Shown here piece by piece: positions 18,169 to 26,690 of a stretch of 64,000 nucleotides of DNA. The notes under the pieces were generated by a model that was not told the origin of the DNA, did no database searches, and saw nothing but the letters and a program-made list of their open reading frames with translations. The stretch comes from Betaproteobacteria bacterium (lineage in GTDB: Bacteria; Pseudomonadota; Gammaproteobacteria; Burkholderiales; SG8-39): assembly GCA_016195915.1 (NCBI GenBank), contig JACPYS010000022.1, positions 1-64,000 of the forward strand, written 5' to 3'. Numbering within the stretch: position 1 is the stretch's first letter; each line of letters starts with the position of its first letter. The translations under genes and the position numbers were made by a program.

Positions 18169-19431
18169 TCATGTGGCCCGGCGCACGAATGCCGGCGTGA
18201 TCTCCCGGATCGACTTGACGCCGCACTGTTGCATCGCGGCCCGCAATTCGATCCGCAGAAGTTCCAGCACTCGCTCCACGCCAGGTTGCCCGAACGCGCC
18301 CAGGCCCCACAGGTATGGCCGCCCGACGCACACCGCGCTCGCGCCGATCGCAAGCGCCTTGACGATGTCGGTGCCGCGGCGGAATCCGCTGTCGACGAGC
18401 ACCGGAATCCGGCCGCCGACCGCCTCGACGATTTCCGGCAACGCGTCGATCGTGGAGCGGCCGTTGTCCTCGCCCCTGGCGCCATGGTTGGACACGATCA
18501 GCCCGTCCATGCCGTGCTCGATGCACAGCTTTGCATCCTCGTGCGTGACGATTCCCTTGACCAGGATCTTCATCTTCGTGCTGTCGCGCAGCCGCTTGAG
18601 GAAGTCCCAGGTCAGGTTGGACGACTCCCAGCTCTTCAGGTTCGACAGATCGATCCCCTCGTAGTTGCGCCGGCGCAATGCGCGTTGGGTGATGCCCGGC
18701 TTGTGGCACTCGATGCAGTCGCGCGCGTCTTCGCGCCGCAGCCGGAACATCGTCTCCTGATTGCGGCCGCCCACGCGGTCAACAGTCACCGCGATGACCG
18801 GGCAGCCGGCTGTTCGCGCGCGCTTCGCCAGTGCCATGCCGACATTCCAGTCCGGCGAGACGTAGAGCTGAAACCAGATTGGCGCACCGCGCGCCGCAGT
18901 CACTTCTTCCACCGTGTAGTTGGCCGAGGCGGAAAGTATCTGGGCATGGTTGCCCGGCCGCGCGGCGCGCGCGACGGCGACTTCGCCCTCGGGATGTATG
19001 AACAGGTTCCCGCCGGTGGGCGCGACCACGATCGGCGTGTCGAACTTGGTGCCCAGGAGATCCACGCTCATGTCCACCTTCGAAACGTCGTTGAGGCGGC
19101 GCGGCCGCAGCTGGAATTTCAGGAACCCCTCGCGGTTCGCGCGCAGCGTAACCTCGTCGTCGATCCCCGAGGCCATGTAGCCGAAATGCGCGGGCGGCGT
19201 GTTCTTGCGGCAGACCGGTTCGAAATCGAACACATTGATCGCGTCCTTCGGCGAGGCGATCAGTTGGTCCGGGTCCAGGGGCGCCCAGGTGAGCGGATCT
19301 GGAAGCTTCGAACGCGGTTTCGGCCCGTCTGCGGCGAATCCGGCGACGCCCGGCAAGGCCAACAGAGGGCTGCCGGCAAGGAACTGCATGAAGCGGCGGC
19401 GACTGGCCGCCACGATGTCGCGACGTGACAT
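18169..19431 (-). CDS. Tat-exported FMN-dependent alpha-hydroxyacid oxidase/dehydrogenase
   Basis: The 420-residue protein starts with a twin-arginine signal (ASRRRFMQFLAGSPLLALPG), implying folded export. The rest is the FMN alpha-hydroxyacid dehydrogenase barrel: APTGGNLFIHPEGEVAVARA, WFQLYVSP, ILVKGIVTHEDAKLCIEHGM and VDSGFRRGTDIVKALAIGAS, where the Arg-rich FMN phosphate site lies. The catalytic loop is SNHGARGEDNGRST rather than the usual SNHGGRQLD, keeping His and Arg but altering what follows. Likely substrates are lactate, glycolate or mandelate-type acids. Confidence 0.85.
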   Translation of the reverse strand: MSRRDIVAASRRRFMQFLAGSPLLALPGVAGFAADGPKPRSKLPDPLTWAPLDPDQLIASPKDAINVFDFEPVCRKNTPPAHFGYMASGIDDEVTLRANREGFLKFQLRPRRLNDVSKVDMSVDLLGTKFDTPIVVAPTGGNLFIHPEGEVAVARAARPGNHAQILSASANYTVEEVTAARGAPIWFQLYVSPDWNVGMALAKRARTAGCPVIAVTVDRVGGRNQETMFRLRREDARDCIECHKPGITQRALRRRNYEGIDLSNLKSWESSNLTWDFLKRLRDSTKMKILVKGIVTHEDAKLCIEHGMDGLIVSNHGARGEDNGRSTIDALPEIVEAVGGRIPVLVDSGFRRGTDIVKALAIGASAVCVGRPYLWGLGAFGQPGVERVLELLRIELRAAMQQCGVKSIREITPAFVRRAT

Positions 19432-19657
19432 GATCGACCTCCCTTGTATCGACGTGACTCAGGTTACAGAACGGCGGGGCCAGGCGCTAGACTGTGCGCG
19501 AGCGAGGGAGGGTTTGAATGCAGCGATTGCTTGCGCGATTCACTTGGCGGAGTTCGTCTGCCCGACTTGGAGGCGCCGCTCGGCGCGCATGGCATGCAGA
19601 ACCGGCCGCTGGCGGACCGTGCGGTCGGTGACGAAGGGACGCAGGATATGATAACGA

Positions 19658-20371
19658 ATGACCTGGTCCATTGTCGCGCGTGATCCGGAGAGCGGCGCCT
19701 TCGGCGTGGTCGTGGCGACGCGTTTCTTTGCTGTCGGCGCGCTTTGCATCCACGGCGCGGGCGGCCTGGGGGCGCTTGCCACGCAGGCCCTGATCAACCC
19801 GACCTACGGCCCGCGCGGACTGCGCCTGCTGCGGGAGGGCGTTCCGGCGCAGACGGTCGTGGATGTGCTCACGGGGCCGGATGATGGGCGGGCCACGCGG
19901 CAGTTGCATGTACAGGACGCGGCCGGACGCATTGCGGCGTATACGGGAGAGCAATGCGTTCCCTGGTGTGGGCATTGCGTGCACGGCGGTTTTTCGGTCG
20001 CGGGCAACATGCTCGCCGGGCCGGGCGTGATTGCCGACACCGCAACGGCATACGAAGCGAATCCGGGTCTTCCCTTCGCGCGCCGCCTGATCGCCGCGAT
20101 GAAAGCCGGCGAGGCCGCGGGCGGCGACAAGCGCGGCAAGCAGTCGGCCGCGCTCATCGTCTACACCAGCGAGGAATATCCGGCGCTCGACCTGCGCGTT
20201 GACGATCATGCCGATCCGCTCGCCGAACTCGAGCGGCTGGAAGCGGTGAGCCGCGAGCGCTTCGTGCACTTCGCCCGGTATTTCGCCACGCAAGCCTCGC
20301 CCGCCGGTGTATTCGACCGCGCGGTCATCGAGGCAGGCATTGCGCGCGCCACTGCGAAGGACGCGGATTGA
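19658..20371 (+). CDS. DUF1028 family protein (Ntn-hydrolase-like)
   Basis: The 237-residue protein begins MTWSIVARDPESGAFGVVVA and contains VGALCIHGAGGLGALATQAL and VAGNMLAGPGVIADTATAYE, characteristic of DUF1028 (predicted Ntn-hydrolase fold, often beside peptide transporters). It is the first gene of a tight operon with a Dpp/Opp-type ABC transporter; its stop overlaps the TTG start of the next gene. A role in hydrolysing the imported substrate is plausible but unproven. No enzyme activity is established for the family as far as I know. Confidence 0.85.
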   Translation: MTWSIVARDPESGAFGVVVATRFFAVGALCIHGAGGLGALATQALINPTYGPRGLRLLREGVPAQTVVDVLTGPDDGRATRQLHVQDAAGRIAAYTGEQCVPWCGHCVHGGFSVAGNMLAGPGVIADTATAYEANPGLPFARRLIAAMKAGEAAGGDKRGKQSAALIVYTSEEYPALDLRVDDHADPLAELERLEAVSRERFVHFARYFATQASPAGVFDRAVIEAGIARATAKDAD

Positions 20372-21360
20372 GTGCACTCCTTTCGGTCGAGGACCTGCGC
20401 GTCAGCTTTGCCACGGACCAGGGCCTCGCGCGCGCCGTGGATGGCGTCTCGTTCTCGCTCGCCGCGAGGGAAACGCTGTGCATCGTGGGAGAGTCGGGTT
20501 GCGGCAAGAGTGTCACTGCGCTCTCGATCATGGGTCTCATTCCGCGTCCTCCGGGTGAAACCGCCGGACGCGTGCTGTTCGAAGGTCGGGACCTGCTCGG
20601 CCTCGACGCGATGGAGCTGTCGGCGATTCGCGGCGACCGGCTGGCGATGGTGTTCCAGGAGCCGATGACGGCGCTGAATCCGGCCTTCACGATCGGCTCC
20701 CAGCTCTGCGAGGTGCTGGTGCGGCATCGCGGCGCGAGCCAACGCGATGCGCGGGACGCGGCGATCGCGATGCTCAGGCGGGTGCAGATTCCCGCTGCCG
20801 AACGCCGCATCGACGATTACGCGCACCGGCTCTCGGGCGGCATGCGACAGCGCGTGATGATCGCCATGGCACTGCTGTGCGCACCCGCGCTGCTGATTGC
20901 GGATGAGCCCACTACTGCGCTCGACGTGACGATCCAGGCGCAGGTCCTTGCACTGATGCGCGAACTGCGTGAGGAGACCGGGACGGCGATCATGCTGATC
21001 ACGCACGACCTCGGTATCGTCGCCGAGATGGCGAACCGCGTGCTCGTGATGTACGCGGGCGAGGTGGTCGAGGAGGCGGGCGCAGCGGCCTTGTTCGCCA
21101 TGCCCGAGCATCCGTACACGGTGGGGCTGCTCGGCGCGATTCCCTCGCTCGGCGTGCGCAAGCCGCGGCTCACCGCGATCGACGGGCTGGTTCCTGCCGC
21201 CACCGCCATGCCCGCGGGATGCCGTTTTGCCGCGCGCTGTCCGTTTGCCGACGAGCGCTGCCGCGCCGAGGCGCCGGCGCTGAAGATGGTGCGCGTGGGC
21301 CATGCCTCGCGGTGCTGGAAGGCACCGCTCGAGCAGCTTGCGCAGAAGCGGGCGGCATGA
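20368..21360 (+). CDS. Dipeptide/oligopeptide ABC transporter ATP-binding protein (DppD/OppD type)
   Basis: The 330-residue ATPase has Walker [11 protein letters not shown], signature [15 protein letters not shown], Walker [13 protein letters not shown] and a C-terminal oligopeptide/dipeptide extension with four cysteines ([17 protein letters not shown]...C), which in DppD proteins binds an Fe-S cluster. The start is TTG 20368, overlapping the DUF1028 stop (TTGA), and its own stop overlaps the next start (ATGA). It energises import together with the DppF-type partner. Confidence 0.93.
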   Translation: MSALLSVEDLRVSFATDQGLARAVDGVSFSLAARETLCIVGESGCGKSVTALSIMGLIPRPPGETAGRVLFEGRDLLGLDAMELSAIRGDRLAMVFQEPMTALNPAFTIGSQLCEVLVRHRGASQRDARDAAIAMLRRVQIPAAERRIDDYAHRLSGGMRQRVMIAMALLCAPALLIADEPTTALDVTIQAQVLALMRELREETGTAIMLITHDLGIVAEMANRVLVMYAGEVVEEAGAAALFAMPEHPYTVGLLGAIPSLGVRKPRLTAIDGLVPAATAMPAGCRFAARCPFADERCRAEAPALKMVRVGHASRCWKAPLEQLAQKRAA

Positions 21361-22448
21361 GCGCAATCCTCGAAGCGACCGGACTGGTGAAGCACTTCGC
21401 CATGGGCTCGGGATTGTTCGCGCGCGCCGCAGGCGTGGTCAAGGCAGTGGATGGCGTGTCCTTTGCGGTGGGCGCGGGCGAGTCCCATGCAATCGTCGGA
21501 GAATCGGGTTGCGGAAAATCTACGGTGGCGCGCCTGGTGCTGCGGTTGATCGAGCCGACCGCGGGCGCCGTGCGGCTCGAGGGCCGCGACCTGCTTGCCC
21601 TTGCGCCCGCCGAACTGCGCGCTGCGCGCCGCCACATCCAGATCGTGTTCCAGGACCCGTACGGCTCGCTCAACCCGCGCATGACGGTCGGCCAGATGCT
21701 CACCGAACCGTTGATGCTGCACGAGGTCGTCGCACCCGCAAGGCGGCACGAGCGCGTCGCCGAACTGTTGCGCGTGGTCGGGCTGCAACCGGACTCGGCG
21801 CAACGCTATCCGCACGAGTTCTCCGGCGGGCAGCGCCAGCGCCTCGCGGTGGCGCGCGCGCTCGCGGCCGAACCGCGCGTGATCGTCTGCGACGAACCGG
21901 TGTCCGCGCTGGATGTTTCGATCCAGGCGCAGATCCTCAACCTGCTCGCCGATCTCCAGCAGCGCTTGGGGCTTGCCTACGTGATCATCTCGCACGACCT
22001 TGCGGTGGTGCACCACATCGCCACGTCCGTCGGCGTGATGTATCTCGGGCGTTTCGTCGAATCCGGGCCGAGCGATGCGGTGTTCGAGCGGCCGAAACAT
22101 CCGTACACGCAGGCGCTATTGTCTTCGGTGCCGGTGCCGGAGCCCGGCCGGAGGTCGCGGCGCATCGTTCTGCAGGGCGACGTACCGAGCCCGCTCGCGC
22201 CACCTTCGGGATGCCATTTCCATCCGCGCTGCGCGCACGCGATTGCCCGCTGCCGCGAGGAGGCGCCGCTGGCCGAGGCGAAAGCCGACGGTGGAACGGT
22301 CGCGTGCCATCGATGGCGCGAACTGGAAGCGTGGAACACCGCCGTAACGGCCGGGCAGGGCAATCGCGCGGCACTTGCGCGGCTGCAGGCGGCGTTCACC
22401 CGGCCGTTTTTGCCAGGTGAATCGCCGCCGGCCGTATCCGTGGCATGA
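21357..22448 (+). CDS. Dipeptide/oligopeptide ABC transporter ATP-binding protein (DppF/OppF type)
   Basis: From ATG 21357 the protein is 363 residues: Walker [17 protein letters not shown], the DppF signature [36 protein letters not shown], Walker [13 protein letters not shown] and a C-terminal [19 protein letters not shown] extension. It is slightly longer than usual, ending in an unusual tail after [11 protein letters not shown]. It overlaps the genes on both sides by 4 nt. Confidence 0.93.
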   Translation: MSAILEATGLVKHFAMGSGLFARAAGVVKAVDGVSFAVGAGESHAIVGESGCGKSTVARLVLRLIEPTAGAVRLEGRDLLALAPAELRAARRHIQIVFQDPYGSLNPRMTVGQMLTEPLMLHEVVAPARRHERVAELLRVVGLQPDSAQRYPHEFSGGQRQRLAVARALAAEPRVIVCDEPVSALDVSIQAQILNLLADLQQRLGLAYVIISHDLAVVHHIATSVGVMYLGRFVESGPSDAVFERPKHPYTQALLSSVPVPEPGRRSRRIVLQGDVPSPLAPPSGCHFHPRCAHAIARCREEAPLAEAKADGGTVACHRWRELEAWNTAVTAGQGNRAALARLQAAFTRPFLPGESPPAVSVA

Positions 22449-22474
22449 TCAATTTTCAGACAGGGGGAATGACG

Positions 22475-23992
22475 ATGCAAAGAATCATCGCGTGTGCGGC
22501 ACTTGGTCTATCCGCGCTCATCGGCGCAACCGGCGCAATGGCGCAGAGCTCGACGCTGCGCATCGGCCTGGCCGAGGACCCGGACATCCTCGACCCGACG
22601 CTGGCGCGCACCTACGTAGGGCGCATCGTGTTTGCCTCGCTGTGCGACAAGCTGTTCGACATCGACGAAAAGCTCGCGATCGTCCCGCAGCTCGCCCTCG
22701 GCCATGAGACCTCGGCCGACGGAAAGACGGTGACGGTCAAGCTGCGCAGCGGTGTCAAGTTTCACGATGGCGAGCCGTTCGACGCCGAAGCAGCGAAGTT
22801 CAGCCTGGAACGCCATCTCGGCATGCAGGGCTCGTTCCGCCGCGTGGAGATCGCGCAGATCGACAAGGTCGACGCCGTGGACCGTTTGACCATACGCCTG
22901 CATCTGAAGGCGCCATTCGCACCGCTCATCGCCCAATTGACCGATCGCGCCGGGATGATGGTGTCGCCCAAGGCTGCGAAGGCGGCCGGAGACAAGTTCG
23001 GCACCCGGCCCGTGTGCGCCGGGCCGTACAAGTTCGTAGAGCGCGTGGCGCAGGACCGTATCGTGGTGGAACGCTTCGCCGATTACTGGGACAAGGGCCG
23101 CGTGCACATCGATCGCATCGTGTATCAGCCCATCCAGGATTCCACCGTTCGGCTTGCCAACCTGAAGGCGGGCGGTCTCGACCTGATCGAACGCATGCTC
23201 GCGACCGATATCGGCGAGGTGAAGAAGGACGCGAAGCTGAAGCTCGCCACCGGCACCGAACTGGGCTATCAGGGCATCACCATCAACGTGAACAATGGCG
23301 AAAAATCGAACAATCCGCTGGCGAAAAATGCGAAGGTGCGCCAAGCCTTCGAACTCGCGCTGGACCGCGATGCGATCAACCAGGTGGTGTTCAACGGCGT
23401 GAACCTGACCAACAACCAGTGGGTGAGCCCGTCCAATCCCTATTATCTGGCGAAATTTCCGACCCCCAAGCGCGACGTGGCCAGGGCGCGCGCGCTGATC
23501 AAGGAAGCGGGCGTGGCCACGCCGATCGCGCTCGATTTCATGGTGCCGAACAATCCCGAGAGCCGCGCGGTTGCCGAGGTGATGCAGTCCATGGGCGCGG
23601 AAGCGGGTTTCGACCTGAAGATCCGCGTCACCGAGTTCGCGACCTCGCTGAACGAAGGCGAGAAGGGGAACTACCACATCTATTTCCTCGCCTGGAGCGG
23701 CCGCACCGATCCCGATGGCAACATCTACTCCTTCGCCAGTTGCGGCGGTCCCCTCAATTACGGCAGGTTCTGCGATCCCAAGGTGGACGAATTGCTGAAC
23801 CGTGCGCGCACCGCGACGACGCAGGCCGCGCGCAAGGCCGCTTACGAGGAGGCGGCGGCGAAGATCCTTCCCGAGGGCGGCGTGCTGTATCTGTATCACC
23901 GCACGCTGCTGTTTGCGCACTCGGCGCGCCTCGAGGGATTTCGTGTCATGCCCGATGGGTTGATCCGGGCGACCAATCTGCGGCTGAAGTAG
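22475..23992 (+). CDS. Periplasmic solute-binding protein, SBP family 5
   Basis: ATG 22475 is chosen because GGGGG (22463-22467) lies 7 nt upstream and gives a clean signal peptide, MQRIIACAALGLSALIGATG, cleaved near AMAQ; an ATG at 22445 overlapping the upstream stop is also in frame. The mature protein shows family-5 marks: DPDILDPTLARTYVGRIVFA, KLRSGVKFHDGEPFDAE and AGPYKFVE. It should bind peptides or other small solutes and deliver them to the downstream DppB/DppC-like permeases. Confidence 0.92.
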   Translation: MQRIIACAALGLSALIGATGAMAQSSTLRIGLAEDPDILDPTLARTYVGRIVFASLCDKLFDIDEKLAIVPQLALGHETSADGKTVTVKLRSGVKFHDGEPFDAEAAKFSLERHLGMQGSFRRVEIAQIDKVDAVDRLTIRLHLKAPFAPLIAQLTDRAGMMVSPKAAKAAGDKFGTRPVCAGPYKFVERVAQDRIVVERFADYWDKGRVHIDRIVYQPIQDSTVRLANLKAGGLDLIERMLATDIGEVKKDAKLKLATGTELGYQGITINVNNGEKSNNPLAKNAKVRQAFELALDRDAINQVVFNGVNLTNNQWVSPSNPYYLAKFPTPKRDVARARALIKEAGVATPIALDFMVPNNPESRAVAEVMQSMGAEAGFDLKIRVTEFATSLNEGEKGNYHIYFLAWSGRTDPDGNIYSFASCGGPLNYGRFCDPKVDELLNRARTATTQAARKAAYEEAAAKILPEGGVLYLYHRTLLFAHSARLEGFRVMPDGLIRATNLRLK

Positions 23993-24023
23993 GGCGGATC
24001 CGAACCGCGCGCGGATAGCGTCG

Positions 24024-24965
24024 ATGCTGCGTTTTCTGCGGGGCCGCCTGGCGCAACTCGTACCGACGCTGTTCCTGGTGTCGGTGATCATCTTTCTTCT
24101 GCAGCAGCTGCTGCCCGGGGACCCGGCGCTCGTCATGGCGGGGGAAGAACGGGACCCGCTGGTGATCGAGCAGATCCGCAGGCAATACCGGCTCGACCGG
24201 CCGCTGCCGATGCAGTATCTGTATTGGGTCAGAGGCGTGGTGACCGGCGACCTGGGTGAATCGATGCGCATCAAGCAGCCGGTCGCCGATCTGGTGCGCG
24301 AAAAGCTGCCGGTCACCCTGCAGCTTGCTTCGATGGCGTTCGTGTTCGCGCTCCTGATCGGCATTCCGGCAGGCATCGTATCGGCAGTAAAGAAGAACAC
24401 CGCCTGGGACTGGGGTGCGAACCTGTTTGCGCTCTGGGGCCTTTCCACGCCGAACTTCTGGCTCGGCATACTCCTGATCTTCCTGTTTTCGGTAACACTC
24501 GGCTGGCTGCCGGCATCGGGTTTTGTCAGCCCGTTCGAGGACTTCGGCCGGTCGATCGCCACCACCGTGATGCCGGCCTTCGTGCTTGGAAACGCAATCG
24601 CCGCCGTGCTGATGCGCCACATGCGCGCGGCGATGCTGCAGGCGATGAGCGCGGATTACGTGCGCACGGCGCGCGCGAAGGGCATGCTCGAGCGCGTGGT
24701 GATCCTCAGGCACGCGCTGCGCAATGCGCTTACGCCCGTGATTACGCTCGGTGCGTTGGAGTTCGGCACGCTGCTCTCGGGCGCAGTGCTCACCGAGCAG
24801 GTGTTTTCGATTCCGGGTTTCGGCAAGCTGATCGTCGATGCGGTGTTCAACCGCGACTACGCGGTGGTGCAGGGCGTGGTGCTGGTCACGGCCACCACCT
24901 ACATCCTTCTCAATCTACTCGCGGATATAGCTTACGTGCTGGTCAATCCGCGCTTGAGAGGATGA
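24024..24965 (+). CDS. ABC transporter permease, DppB type
   Basis: The 313-residue protein begins MLRFLRGRLAQLVPTLFLVS, with about six membrane segments. It has the DppB landmarks LLPGDPALVMAGEERDP near the N-terminus and the cytoplasmic EAA-like loop YVRTARAKGMLERVVILRHA. It pairs with the next gene product to form the membrane channel. Its stop overlaps the next start by 4 nt (ATGA). Confidence 0.93.
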   Translation: MLRFLRGRLAQLVPTLFLVSVIIFLLQQLLPGDPALVMAGEERDPLVIEQIRRQYRLDRPLPMQYLYWVRGVVTGDLGESMRIKQPVADLVREKLPVTLQLASMAFVFALLIGIPAGIVSAVKKNTAWDWGANLFALWGLSTPNFWLGILLIFLFSVTLGWLPASGFVSPFEDFGRSIATTVMPAFVLGNAIAAVLMRHMRAAMLQAMSADYVRTARAKGMLERVVILRHALRNALTPVITLGALEFGTLLSGAVLTEQVFSIPGFGKLIVDAVFNRDYAVVQGVVLVTATTYILLNLLADIAYVLVNPRLRG

Positions 24966-25813
24966 CGAGCGCAGCCGACAGCCCCGGGCGGCGCGCGCTG
25001 CGCCGGCTGTTGCGGCGGGGAACGGCCGTGTTCGGCCTCGCCGTCGTGGCCGGCGTCATCGTGCTCGCGCTGAGCGCCGCGTGGATCGCGCCCTACGATC
25101 CGCTGCAGACAAGTTTCTCGGTCGTGCGCAAGGCGCCCGGCAGCGCGCACTGGTTCGGCACCGACGAAGTGGGGCGCGACCTGCTCTCTCGCGTCATCTG
25201 GGGAACGCGCGCCTCGCTCTCGGCGGGCGTGATCTCGGTATCCATCGCGCTCGGTGTCGGCGTGCCGCTCGGCATGCTCGCGGGCTATCTGGGCGGAGTG
25301 CTCGACGCGTTCATCAGCCGCATCACCGATGCCATGCTGGCGTGCCCTTTCCTGATCCTCGCCATCGCGCTGGCCGCGTTCCTGGGACCGAGCCTGGGCA
25401 ACGCGATGATCGCCATCGGCATCACGGCGACCCCGATCTTCATCAGGCTCTCGCGCGGCCAGGTGCTGGTGGTGAAATCCGAAGATTACGTGGAGGCCGC
25501 GCGCGCGGTCGGCAATCCGCCGCACCGGATACTGGTGCGCCATATCCTGCCGAACATTCTTCCTCCGGTAATCGTGCAGGCGACCCTCGCGGTGGCCACC
25601 GCGATCATCGCCGAGGCGAGTCTTTCGTTTCTCGGCCTCGGCCAGCAGCCGCCGGCGCCGAGCTGGGGGTCGATGCTCAATACCGCACAGCGCTTTCTGA
25701 CGCAGGCGCCGTGGCTGGCGGTTTTTCCGGGCGCGGCGATCTTTGTCACCGTGCTCGCGTTCAATCTGCTGGGCGACGGACTGCGGGACGCGCTGGATCC
25801 GAAGAGTCAGTGA
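24962..25813 (+). CDS. ABC transporter permease, DppC type
   Basis: The 283-residue protein has an N-terminal anchor (GLAVVAGVIVLALSAAWIAP), the DppC motif HWFGTDEVGRDLLSRVIWGT and the EAA loop YVEAARAVGNPPHRILVRHI. It ends with LLGDGLRDALDPKSQ, typical of the subfamily. It closes the DUF1028-dppDFABC-type operon. Confidence 0.93.
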   Translation: MTSAADSPGRRALRRLLRRGTAVFGLAVVAGVIVLALSAAWIAPYDPLQTSFSVVRKAPGSAHWFGTDEVGRDLLSRVIWGTRASLSAGVISVSIALGVGVPLGMLAGYLGGVLDAFISRITDAMLACPFLILAIALAAFLGPSLGNAMIAIGITATPIFIRLSRGQVLVVKSEDYVEAARAVGNPPHRILVRHILPNILPPVIVQATLAVATAIIAEASLSFLGLGQQPPAPSWGSMLNTAQRFLTQAPWLAVFPGAAIFVTVLAFNLLGDGLRDALDPKSQ

Positions 25814-25882
25814 GGGTGCAGCGAGTGTCTTGCGTACGCTGCCGACAGCCGGCGCCCGTCGGCTGGCTCCAGGTCGAGCGGA

Positions 25883-25912
25883 TTTACGGTCGGTACGCGT
25901 TCTGGCTATAAT
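25883..25912 (+). promoter_or_regulatory. Candidate sigma70 promoter for the RelE/Phd pair
   Basis: TTTACG (25883-25888), an 18-bp spacer and a perfect TATAAT (25907-25912). The expected transcription start (about 25919) lies between the ATGs at 25913 and 25922, so the toxin mRNA could be leaderless from ATG 25922. Confidence 0.5.
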
Positions 25913-26215
25913 ATGGCCAGAATGAGATTTGAAATTATCCTGGCGCCTGAGGCCATTGAAGACCTTCACAAGCTGAAGGCTAACGTCCGGGCGGCGACAA
26001 AGGAGGCCCTCGAAGCTCATTTGAGGCACGAACCTGCCAAGACCAGCCGCAGTCGAATCAAGCGCTTGCGCGGCCTCGCGCGACCGCAGTACCGGCTTCG
26101 GGTCGAGGATGTCCGTGTGTTCTACGACGTTTCGGGCTCGAGCGTCGAGGTGTTGGCAATCGTACTCAAATCGGAGGCACAGTCATGGTTGGCGCAGTTC
26201 GGAAATCCAAAATGA
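25913..26215 (+). CDS. RelE/ParE-family toxin
   Basis: The protein (100 residues from ATG 25913, or 97 from ATG 25922) reads MRFEIILAPEAIEDLHKLKA, then SRIKRLRGLARPQYRLRVED and VRVFYDVSGSSVEVLAIVLK, the compact RelE/ParE fold with basic core residues. The second ATG is more likely if transcription starts at about 25919. The downstream antitoxin gene overlaps it by 31 nt; toxin-first order is less common but known. Ribosome-dependent RNase (RelE) and gyrase poison (ParE) activities cannot be separated from sequence alone. Confidence 0.85.
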   Translation: MARMRFEIILAPEAIEDLHKLKANVRAATKEALEAHLRHEPAKTSRSRIKRLRGLARPQYRLRVEDVRVFYDVSGSSVEVLAIVLKSEAQSWLAQFGNPK

Positions 26216-26454
26216 AGGAAGTCGCTTTGTCTGAGGTTAAGGACGACCTGTCTCGCTTCTTGCGGGAAGCGGAGATACAGGACGTTGTTATTACGCGCCA
26301 TGGAAAACCAGCCGGAGTCCTGATCGGGTTTAAATCGGAGGACGACTGGTTTGACTACCGGTTGGAGAATGACCCGCGGTTTTTGCAGCGTGTTGAACGA
26401 GCACGTGAGAGCATCCGCGCGGGCCGAGGCGTCAAGTTGGAAGACGTGAGGTGA
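26185..26454 (+). CDS. Phd/YefM-type antitoxin
   Basis: The 89-residue protein contains MKEVALSEVKDDLSRFLREA and DVVITRHGKPAGVLIGFKSE, the Phd/YefM DNA-binding fold, and a charged C-terminal tail. ATG 26185 has GGAGG (26172-26176) 8 nt upstream, inside the toxin gene. A second ATG at 26212 would also give a complete domain. It should neutralise the overlapping RelE-type toxin and repress the operon. Confidence 0.87.
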   Translation: MVGAVRKSKMKEVALSEVKDDLSRFLREAEIQDVVITRHGKPAGVLIGFKSEDDWFDYRLENDPRFLQRVERARESIRAGRGVKLEDVR

Positions 26455-26610
26455 CGGGGCGCTCTAACTCGACCGCGTGAATGAGAGCCATCACATTTAT
26501 GCCGCCATGCCACGGTGTTTCGTAAGACACGCCTGCAGGTAAACAGTCTCGACGTAGCTGTCAGGTCGTTGTTACCTTCGGAAACGGGTTGTTTTGATCC
26601 CGCTCAATTG

Positions 26611-26631
26611 TTGCCGCACGAGCTGCGGCAA
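26611..26631. repeat. Perfect 8-bp hairpin in an intergenic region
   Basis: TTGCCGCA and TGCGGCAA (26611-26618, 26624-26631) are exact inverted repeats around CGAGC. No T-run follows on either strand, so it is not a classical intrinsic terminator. It lies between the Phd stop and the acyl-CoA synthetase start and may be an operator or mRNA structure. Confidence 0.45.
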
Positions 26632-26690
26632 AAATGAGCGTAGCTAACAAGCCACTCGGCTGATGCTGTGGCAAACGGGGAGTCAAACCA

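Noticed and set aside
26611-26640. Hairpin considered as an intrinsic terminator after the RelE/Phd pair
   Set aside because: The 8-bp stem is perfect, but no T-run follows on the plus strand or the minus strand.
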